Source: a bacterium (lineage in GTDB: Archaea; Nanoarchaeota; Nanoarchaeia; Woesearchaeales; UBA10216). Taken from it: a stretch of DNA of 11,652 nt. A program made the position numbers and the translations under genes. Where the stretch lies: positions 1-11,652 of the forward strand of contig JAAGZO010000827.1 in NCBI GenBank assembly GCA_024206195.1. The letters run 5' to 3'. Positions 9,001 to 11,652 of the stretch are shown here, in pieces; within the stretch, counting starts at the first letter, position 1; every line of letters starts with the position of its first letter. Under the pieces are notes generated by a model. The model was given only the letters and a program-made list of their open reading frames with translations, had not been told where the DNA came from and did not search any database.

Positions 9001-11558
9001 TCGATTAAATACTTCTTCACTTTGGGGTATGTCATGTGGAAAGCTTTTCTTTTAACATGCCTAGTTACAGCATCAAATAAGTCCATAGTAGCTAAGAACT
9101 GAGTTCTTTCTTTCCAATCTGAGTCAAATTCTTGTTTATAGGCAATCATAGCAGCCTTTCTTCTCCAATCATTAAATCTAGTACCCATAAGCCTGTTAAT
9201 GATCTTAGAATTATGACCTCTCTTAAAGCTCTTAAGGAATTGGCAACTGGCCTCTAATCTTCCAAGATGGGCCTTAATTTTCTTCCATTTCAATAGATAT
9301 CTCCTGAGTAGTGTAAGATTGAACTTGGGCATGCTGAAGAACATACCGTGGAGTAATCTTCCTTTGATACCATCAGCTGAGTTCATGAGCTTGGGTATCT
9401 TTGTAGTCCAAATTTTTCTGAGGATGCCAAGCTTAAGAAAAGGTAAACCATCAATAAATGCTCCGATGTCAGAAACTTTGAAGACATAGCTTCTCCATCT
9501 CTTGTAAAATCTTAATTTTTCTCTGTTCTCCCTCTTTTTCGCAGATCTGAACAAGAACTTTTGTCCGATCTCTCCTTTAAACTCAAGCACTCTTAGCTTC
9601 TTTATATTAACTCTCCAAAGATTGATAAAGTGCTTGCATAAAGCATCTGAGAACTTATCAGACTTCTTAAGAAATCTTTTTAAGAATTTCTGCTTCAAAC
9701 CTCTTGGAGGGAATTTTCTAAATCTTCCAATGAGTTGATTCCATTGGGATAGTAAAAGAATTCTCTTAATAACTATTGCACCTAAAGGTCTGTGAGCTCC
9801 GCTAAGCTGTAACGATCTCTTAAACCATTTTCTGAAGAATCTTCTTATATTGGTCTTAGCCTTTTGCATGAATGAGAATCTTAATGTCTTGTTTAAGATT
9901 TCGTCTTGAATTTCCTTAATAGGGCAGATAATAATTCTCCATAGGAGCTCATGGAAGATTCTTGTTCTCATAGCGCGTTTTGTTCTGTTGAATAGGTCAT
10001 TCATGTGTCTCTGCTTCTTCTTTCCTTTGTTCTCTTGGTTTTCTGAAAACCTCTCAAGCTTCTTAAAAGCAAAGTTCAATTTTTGTTGGTAGAACTTATC
10101 TATAAGATTACAACCTCTCTTTTTCTTGTCTCTCATAATCCTCAAAAAGCGTCTTGCAAGCCTTTGAATTATAATAATCTTAAAGAGATTCTTTCTTACC
10201 CAGTACTTGCGAGCGTAGTTGGCTTGAAGGATTTTGAAAGACCACTTTTTGAGTCCTCCTCTCAATGGGTTTCCGACTTTTTCTACAAAGGCTTTAGTCA
10301 TGTAGGTGTAGTAAATAATATCATAAAGGTACTTTCTGTACCAAAATCCTCTCCATACTGCTTGTAATTTGACTACTTTATCTTCGACTCCTTCGTAGCT
10401 ACTTAAAATATATCTCCACCAACCCTGAATACACTTTGCAGCCTTGGTTCTCATTTTAGGGTTAAAGGTCTGTTTAGCCTTGTCTTGCTTTCCTTTGACT
10501 TTGTTTTGTCCGAATTTCTTTACTTCGTATTTCTTTGCTCCAGGCTGCTGCTTTATTACTGCAAGATCGACTACTCCTCCGGTATCATCTCCTCTCATGA
10601 CCTTTGTGATGACTCTATCCTCGCAGTTTGGACCCTTTGAAGCGATCATAGCATTGGCAATTTTGGAGAATTTCTTCGTCTTACCTGGGCTAGTACTAAA
10701 GGCTTTCTCCAGTTTACCTTCTTTTCGGAAATCAACTGAATCCTTGTTGGTAGGGGAGGATTGGGACTTTTTATTAAGTAGTACTACGCTAAGTCTATTT
10801 ACATTATGAACAGGTTTTTTCCCTTCCAAAAATCTAAGGTTATCTCTATCATCAGGTTCCATTAAGCTCATGACTTTGGTAGTTTCATTGAATAAAACTC
10901 CCTTTGACTTTCCTCTCACAAAAGCTGGAATATCTGAAGGCTTAGCTCCTTGTTGGAAGTTCTTTATTTTGCTCATTTGGCGTTCATGCTCTTTTTGCCT
11001 GTCTTCTCCGCTGTCATTGCCTCTATTTGGGCTCATTTCATCTTTTACTTTGGGGATTTTTTTATTTGATCTGTCTCTCTCTTTTATTTTCCTGGGGATG
11101 TATGATCCATCCTTAGGGTCTTCTTCCCCAATGTTGACAAGTCCTGCTCCTGTTTCTTTTTCTTTTTCTCCTCTTCTCTTCTTCGCTATTTTCAAAGAAA
11201 GTGTGCTTAACTCATCATCTTTTGCGTCTTTGAGGTTTAAGTCGTTTGAAGCTTGTGAAAAAACGTTTTTCCTGTTGACTTCTGGGCTTTTACTGTATTC
11301 TCCAGTTTGCCCTGTCGTTCTGCCCTGTGTAATAGGTGAAATACCACGGTTATTGAAACCAGTGTTATCATAGGGATCGTAAAGGTAGACTCCTCCTTCT
11401 TTGAATCCTGATTCGTTGGTTTGGGAGCCCTCTACATCTTCGTATTTCCCTTTACTTCTACTTGTATTATTATCTTTTTGTCTGCTTGAGGTTAATTCTT
11501 CCTTGTTTCCTCCTTTTCGGGAGGAATAATTTGAATCCTTCCCTTTTTTCTTGTTCAT
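69..11558 (-). CDS. Giant Sfi1-like / IQ-motif repeat protein (predicted centrin- and calmodulin-binding scaffold), 3829 aa
   Basis: One uninterrupted frame from ATG (11556-11558) to TAA (69-71). An in-frame TAA at 11565-11567, three codons upstream, makes this ATG the earliest start unless an intron lies just before it. At least 30 copies of an Sfi1-like motif, [L/I]xxxFxxW[K/R]xxAxxL, are visible, for example around W992, W1151, W1569, W1609, W1995, W2286, W2734 and W2902. IQ-like motifs lie at aa 373-477 and throughout aa 2276-3265. Sfi1 repeats are long helices that each bind a centrin (established for yeast Sfi1 and Cdc31); ciliate relatives build basal-body and contractile cortical fibres. 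I infer a filamentous scaffold decorated with centrin or calmodulin and responsive to calcium. The repeat region is very rich in Lys, Arg, Phe, Leu, Met and Trp; Lys plus Arg make 17 of 60 residues in a sampled stretch (aa 1558-1617). No signal peptide or membrane segment is seen, so a cytoplasmic location is expected. Arg codons are mostly AGA. Family-level call is firm; the exact orthologue and partner are not known. Confidence 0.93.
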   Translation of the reverse strand: MNKKKGKDSNYSSRKGGNKEELTSSRQKDNNTSRSKGKYEDVEGSQTNESGFKEGGVYLYDPYDNTGFNNRGISPITQGRTTGQTGEYSKSPEVNRKNVFSQASNDLNLKDAKDDELSTLSLKIAKKRRGEKEKETGAGLVNIGEEDPKDGSYIPRKIKERDRSNKKIPKVKDEMSPNRGNDSGEDRQKEHERQMSKIKNFQQGAKPSDIPAFVRGKSKGVLFNETTKVMSLMEPDDRDNLRFLEGKKPVHNVNRLSVVLLNKKSQSSPTNKDSVDFRKEGKLEKAFSTSPGKTKKFSKIANAMIASKGPNCEDRVITKVMRGDDTGGVVDLAVIKQQPGAKKYEVKKFGQNKVKGKQDKAKQTFNPKMRTKAAKCIQGWWRYILSSYEGVEDKVVKLQAVWRGFWYRKYLYDIIYYTYMTKAFVEKVGNPLRGGLKKWSFKILQANYARKYWVRKNLFKIIIIQRLARRFLRIMRDKKKRGCNLIDKFYQQKLNFAFKKLERFSENQENKGKKKQRHMNDLFNRTKRAMRTRIFHELLWRIIICPIKEIQDEILNKTLRFSFMQKAKTNIRRFFRKWFKRSLQLSGAHRPLGAIVIKRILLLSQWNQLIGRFRKFPPRGLKQKFLKRFLKKSDKFSDALCKHFINLWRVNIKKLRVLEFKGEIGQKFLFRSAKKRENREKLRFYKRWRSYVFKVSDIGAFIDGLPFLKLGILRKIWTTKIPKLMNSADGIKGRLLHGMFFSMPKFNLTLLRRYLLKWKKIKAHLGRLEASCQFLKSFKRGHNSKIINRLMGTRFNDWRRKAAMIAYKQEFDSDWKERTQFLATMDLFDAVTRHVKRKAFHMTYPKVKKYLIDVIKSMAVRELFKRFKFLNKICLRKYHNKWKKKVEDLERREMTAKMVGNMMKGWTTTLKNRQLLVYFNRWGRNIPKHTLLAFTRGYEHLEKYSRLKTLKFVIIAMNIKTEKENLEEAMKKGLGFSEKFMKKKWKEFFYTWRNQAERLRMKHAEHEMASKFMTKFTKKLVARLLRKNMRDWWTKRHGKQLTIHQIFMRNKSFGKAIERLVNEKILERRKQFWKAFKETRGKRVLLMCLHRLLAIAINGKKLQMSHLFSRWLDKCKDAELRDLRHQLMRMAVNQELFKHKAKRINSFFHRWKKQVQLLRTESIKEQYLHIYNGILKANALIAARQFFFFTKMKRLMTLDTRGRIIHMLYKRANKPRYNTAHAFERWARRAEEMRKDANLRGMQRKITAVYTKKLTKRMERDWLNKRFRLWRYRGFFSSHVLPDVAKAVPKFNTALKKKYLGLPFTYINRSKNYANFFKKIMPQGSKMMKRWERNAKLKCFKNWVKQKDRCKTNEMKVRLFAKTNGKFSLKMKIASLSRRFRKWKQNAYKRPMELEDVEEGLALIEIYCKRPIIPPFLANARIKAQLNDKNRGLDKLLKKNKGFLKVAKRLKFKRWWKNMLLFDDKDRPRVMRNIRRMFIETYIIGPKEIFFRKWIRAMYLRPVDGKLLREAAMHLRKFFLKKTVIPMGFWWKCRHKVSSGYLEKQMIRKLLPNMKSMTKKQFKNLFWKWKRTADKLAVLQVQAKMMNSLYGKTQKAIHLRFFQEKFRKWAEKDARRPDMNIRDVIRLNNIMFRMLARKYLKGFIPEMKEFSTKRFLRSCLLKQSKYHRKQLLPFFKTWREKYEKLKAKSMRDEFNCKILVKTNKYYKNKRFRDIMRNRFSIWATNAEEMAAWEKEATPRFVKLLKRKNLKENLPTFLKKMHREAMDTLKKRFAFGLTKKKGMCSKRLTHQYWKKWCRKVTELQIKDVKLKLFSSKMKLSETKRKKVSLQRAFEKFKKREIEVPIQNATALQVASKTVKRLLNRRPWYNFKKKTKMMNLKVPYGCTMGQALVNFNPNVCKSIALRNYIARKYFKRWKANVQYEKTKELEAQMFKKLFLPNANKAGRLAMRRTYRMWADIVEKMKTQEAKMELQLGLMKNMYANNSRLHLRTYFKKWARKVEEYYNFLNKVTLGSTKLSNRLKRSPWKQFYFNALFGEAFDKTPYAKKIMLNWLRRTDKGNLFWAFNNWNNKINAIKTLMLKHRIAKNIFTKLDFGEEMRLKNLKIQWFTFWRMYSNKRNFDVLRATRLGYEALAKGMRKEFNEEVFDGINKTAKKRQFVKNLNKLVNKYDDDYKKTWLRLKFLQWKETVEDIRAQLLDDLAKLFRDAVEGYLRDKMIKEPISKLLSQALGFDANMEKAANKINRFLRKSLQNSWEKLSKLKKRKIAYIMESLAKKDAGNLKLKFIKWRFKANMMSLAWSSNKIQNYIREKLENLNRERGIFGEACHQTEMHIRKEVLHKINDEARKRRILQLLLRNMRDVPPELKLKFLRKYWKLWFGDYVWSQNNTAAKLIITMCKRYFAVKLKKKLLAKRFRLNKVILRLMMQYMDQKKVYFCMWRVQARKIATKTGANTILRYLGVKLNNLKKTQAKEALRHQFLRYGWSFILDQMRGGSKINKERGKIMFNTLENIFIAKPFDNIKNSSKWLGRLRKIGDVLPKILKAMKSYYLPYYMRKWRDQAEELYLDALIRIQNMVRAKLILLKKRAETRKRYLYTKMINRATNDETIKKTIFLRFWQQKAQILSMQKASNMIGSIWKGNTSRKNVDRQRKGMVLKKVFKRLYCKMLNRDFLKAFDNQEALRQKLSQMKGKFEKRYTTNNILDYSNNAIRNMLMFKLTKNINYNNYYSTLQRAFYKWRRNTDKLEKNIILLQNNYRNFKARKTLELKKKCRNLLVEQVKRFAQSDRDKAKVYFLRWMSKAGLNMFNIMARNIQSFLRKRTENLRRSTIKNFFYRMGAAQVGVLLSNSYKFKKLRDAVAIDPNRHFLHNLKYFLTLKKLLFLLSRRFSSIDDQLKNLYIKKYLLDWRNQAKKLTIAREASALLINSVTRGFLVRKWINPILEKKKVMLKIRDRFLNMMGLKFQVYFLFWANIVRQKKAKEAANVIQIFSRFVKNKAQLKKNNKLQYKVTQGVNKLQKRFDKANIKKAFAGIKKLAELSFYAGLIKFINKKAKNYKQHALQKMKDYLKIQENCASFIQKTFRDFLFGRKIGKVLYKIRRLRWILTIMSDRDARFRHKCIIEWQKRAHGLRLHVAAQDLQLFLKQSLLKYRKAQRRMYKAKFKKFSILNVFLRGNLKKYARLYNTHVRLTKVEPLIFLYIFKRFKKKCLKWDKLKNCSLIYNFRQGFIKRLLKKRFIQWAGTSNNIKLFLNILKLQKAVRRFIRNLRLNRLRENMNNILKTLAKRYSDKKSFYFNYMYNITKKLQIKEAVKSLSRFTMKYLKRHRLHKKWLKWGSRMCKYQNSFDLLDILERVRQWKVFRVLLPDLHLHLLRPTFEDFKNRVRTIKVCRFMQMIFGNFEKRLENLTKLGRLRLWLKKTRGFMHIDETILNGLDAIHRRRVIGDTATIGDFYIYKKLIDLAMTVRCKIAFKALKDKRDRQIRITRLFELLKEADEDCLHQNIEIVKKNNDKIYTYRILSTLVDRIRKIDNKYYMPKYQKFLITRLALLYFSGSLCNYQDIHKEKPVQREYSKLSFSCMAYSLSDTPKEKGQQQEGEGFGALALSGILRDLIRQRYRWGWIQIMTVYKGSKLSEDLKKYAQMKIPKFTFFKDLRQKYLYRLRTPSILKRFRRMLRKYTLVNWFADNTELSRRLRLRYLLQLCLMEGHIARMRRKTTYIRRWLYKVTISNVAKEKMMTLYKNMHLQFLNTTNDMFADDETGLFNELQTMQDKFNTFKTTNKSSGHFKKQYCKGGVSKRYKFTSKADQTEEDQEEENLEEEQLEDEEVDTKSKKHEKKR
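72..167 (-). other. Acidic C-terminal tail (aa 3798-3829)
   Basis: Fourteen of the twenty residues aa 3800-3819 are Glu or Asp, in runs of three or four split by Gln, Asn, Leu or Val; the last ten residues are basic again (KSKKHEKKR at the end). The DNA is a GAA/GAG/GAT-rich stretch, seen as CTTCTT-type repeats on the plus strand at about 100-165. It contrasts with the strongly basic rod. It may be a disordered tail that contacts the basic repeats or tubulin-like partners; this is inference. Confidence 0.75.
168..1763 (-). other. Divergent C-terminal part with a Trp/Arg-rich block (aa 3266-3797)
   Basis: Sfi1-like cores fade here: W3327, W3350 and W3408 are weak matches. A stretch with no Trp follows (aa 3409-3609), including an unmatched Ser/Gly/Gln-rich loop around aa 3560-3595. 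The block aa 3608-3750 begins YRWGW and ends near FADDETG. It contains an Arg-rich helix-like segment around aa 3651-3667, W3674, and one last Sfi1-like core (I3710, W3713) followed by a segment rich in Lys, Met and Tyr. Its density of Trp, Arg and Tyr without regular spacing suggests a folded or anchoring region rather than another repeat. I have an impression that similar C-terminal blocks occur in other giant ciliate repeat proteins but cannot verify it here. Confidence 0.5.
1764..4733 (-). repeat. Repeat array II: composite Sfi1 + IQ-like modules in ~170-180-residue units (aa 2276-3265)
   Basis: Core Trp lie at 2286, 2375, 2436, 2554, 2614, 2734, 2793, 2902, 2965, 3117 and 3233. From 2375 on they come in pairs 59-63 apart (2375/2436, 2554/2614, 2734/2793, 2902/2965), and pairs recur every 179, 180, 168 and then 215 residues. 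Each Trp is followed by an IQ-like motif whose first residue is 14-18 downstream, exactly 16 in eight of eleven (2302, 2391, 2452, 2630, 2809, 2981, 3133, 3249; others 2569, 2748, 2920). Seven of eleven have Gln in the second place and ten have Lys or Arg five residues after the first. INSVTRGFLVRK (aa 2920-2931) is a near-perfect IQ with Asn for Gln. One further good IQ at I3072 has no Trp before it. Each module may offer a centrin site and a calmodulin-type site. Confidence 0.8.
4734..5543 (-). other. Irregular junction between the two repeat arrays (aa 2006-2275)
   Basis: After the last regular triplet of Trp (1915, 1955, 1995, each 40 apart) the spacing becomes irregular: W2025, W2051, W2062, W2067, W2106, W2110, W2176, W2184, W2253. 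The best Sfi1-like cores here are W2067, W2110 and W2184 (the last with L-7 and F-3). The next core, W2286, already belongs to the second array. W1915 to W2067 is 152 residues, longer by roughly one 40-residue repeat than the usual 115. An acidic patch (YDDDY, aa 2168-2172) is unusual for this basic protein. This looks like the place where one repeat regime passes to the other. Confidence 0.6.
5544..9971 (-). repeat. Repeat array I: Sfi1-like repeats in ~115-residue units (aa 530-2005)
   Basis: Thirteen units can be placed by their first Trp: 540, 648, 758, 882, 992, 1111, 1226, 1343, 1455, 1569, 1678, 1795, 1915 (mean step 114.6, range 108-124). Each is followed by a second aromatic at 578, 688, 798, 922, 1032, 1151, 1270, 1383, 1494, 1609, 1722, F1835, 1955, that is 38-44 residues on and exactly 40 in nine units. 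Typical core: L/I at -7, F at -3, W, K/R at +1, A/V at +4, L/M at +7. A third beat about 40 further carries Trp in some units (717, 1073, 1530, 1995) and seems to be replaced by Met or Val in others (M1192, M1760, V835). The copies are divergent, with no near-identical DNA blocks noticed, so the array is old. Predicted to bind centrin-like proteins. Confidence 0.85.
10128..10442 (-). other. Cluster of four IQ-like motifs (aa 373-477)
   Basis: IQ motifs (IQxxxRGxxxR) bind calmodulin or related EF-hand light chains. The second copy, LQAVWRGFWYRK (aa 398-409), fits the consensus except for Leu in the first position. The first (I377, Q378, R382) lacks the second half. The third (L444, Q445) is degenerate, with the basic residues shifted. 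The fourth (I464, Q465, R469, R470) is good. Starts 1-2 and 3-4 are spaced 21 and 20 residues apart, close to the spacing of tandem light-chain sites in myosin necks, with a 46-residue gap between the pairs. There is no Sfi1-like Trp motif at fixed distance before these copies, unlike the IQ-like sites further along. Confidence 0.75.
10455..11558 (-). other. N-terminal disordered, charged region (aa 1-368)
   Basis: This part has no Trp and no Sfi1-like motif. It is rich in Lys, Asp, Glu, Ser, Asn and Gly and so probably disordered. A Tyr/Gly/Asn-rich patch lies around aa 56-88, and a short basic cluster (KKRRG) at aa 126-130. Five Ser-Pro dipeptides (S74, S91, S176, S268, S290) are possible targets of proline-directed kinases; this is inference from the dipeptide only. 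I recognise no domain. It could be a targeting or phosphoregulated tail of the rod that follows. Confidence 0.7.
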
Positions 11559-11606
11559 CTGTAATTATTATTTTATAACTTTAAACATTAAATAATTTAA
11601 GGATAC
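11559..11606 (-). other. Candidate 48-nt intron directly upstream of the start codon
   Basis: On the gene strand this stretch begins GTATCC, ends TTACAG and abuts the ATG. It is very AT-rich, as expected for a short protist intron. The 46 bases upstream of it contain no ATG, so splicing would only shorten the 5' UTR and leave the protein start unchanged. It could equally be ordinary AT-rich leader; the GT...AG pair alone is weak evidence. Confidence 0.25.
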
Positions 11607-11644
11607 AGAGAAGAATTTTAAATTAATATATTTAAAAGTAATGC

Positions 11645-11650
11645 TTTATA
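11645..11650 (-). promoter_or_regulatory. Possible TATA-like element (TATAAA)
   Basis: TATAAA on the gene strand, about 87-92 bases before the ATG and almost at the window edge. A second one (TATAAAA, plus-strand 11571-11577) lies only 13-19 bases before the ATG, inside the candidate intron, too close to act as a TATA box for this start. In DNA with about 15% G+C such words are expected by chance. Confidence 0.2.
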
Positions 11651-11652
11651 AC

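Noticed and set aside
5544..9971. ASPM-like protein (long IQ arrays)
   Set aside because: ASPM has short IQ repeats plus calponin-homology domains. Here the main motif is the Trp-centred Sfi1 type at 40-residue steps and no calponin-homology domain is seen.
10128..10442. Unconventional myosin, suggested by tandem IQ motifs
   Set aside because: No motor domain precedes the IQ cluster: aa 1-368 are disordered, with no P-loop (GESGAGKT) or switch motifs.
10444..10809. Plus-strand open frame of 121 codons, hydrophobic
   Set aside because: Antisense shadow of aa 251-372 of the giant gene, with no recognisable motif and no independent start signal.
10870..11373. Plus-strand open frame of 167 codons, hydrophobic and Ser/Phe/Leu-rich
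   Set aside because: It lies wholly antisense to the Lys/Glu-rich N-terminal part of the giant gene. Antisense of AAG, GAA and AGA codons gives Leu, Phe and Ser, so its composition is explained by the gene itself.

Overview
The window holds one gene. A single uninterrupted reading frame on the minus strand (11558 down to 69, 3829 codons plus TAA) fills about 98.6% of it. Only 68 bases on the left (about 7% G+C) and 94 on the right (about 15% G+C) lie outside. No RNA gene, second gene, mobile element or CRISPR array is visible, and plus-strand open frames are antisense shadows of the giant gene.

The product is a very large, strongly basic, helix-forming repeat protein of the Sfi1-like / IQ-motif type, expected to bind centrin and calmodulin-class EF-hand proteins. 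Reading from the N-terminus: (1) a disordered, Trp-free charged region (aa 1-368); (2) a cluster of four IQ-like motifs (aa 373-477); (3) a long array of Sfi1-like repeats with the motif [L/I]xxxFxxW[K/R]xxAxxL (aa 530-2005), in which Trp pairs 40 residues apart recur about every 115 residues over 13 units; (4) an irregular junction (aa 2006-2275); (5) a second array (aa 2276-3265) in which Trp pairs are about 60 residues apart, recur every ~170-180 residues, and each Trp is followed about 16 residues later by an IQ-like motif; (6) a divergent, mostly non-repeat C-terminal part (aa 3266-3797); (7) an acidic tail (14 acidic residues in aa 3800-3819).

Organism: a ciliate is the best guess (inference). 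Giant Sfi1-like and centrin/spasmin-binding scaffold proteins are known from contractile or cortical fibre systems of ciliates. The gene is AT-rich, has very short AT-rich flanks and has no intron within the frame; one gene almost filling the molecule resembles a gene-sized macronuclear chromosome with its telomeres removed, though no telomere repeats are visible. About 85 Trp are all TGG, about 36 Cys are all TGT/TGC and Gln is all CAA/CAG, which argues against ciliates that read TGA as Trp or Cys, or TAA/TAG as Gln. Other AT-rich protists are not excluded.

The most interesting result is the hierarchical, phase-locked repeat architecture: two super-repeat regimes in one polypeptide, and a composite Sfi1-plus-IQ module with near-constant internal spacing. 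Together they suggest a molecular ruler or contractile-fibre backbone that could carry dozens of EF-hand proteins.
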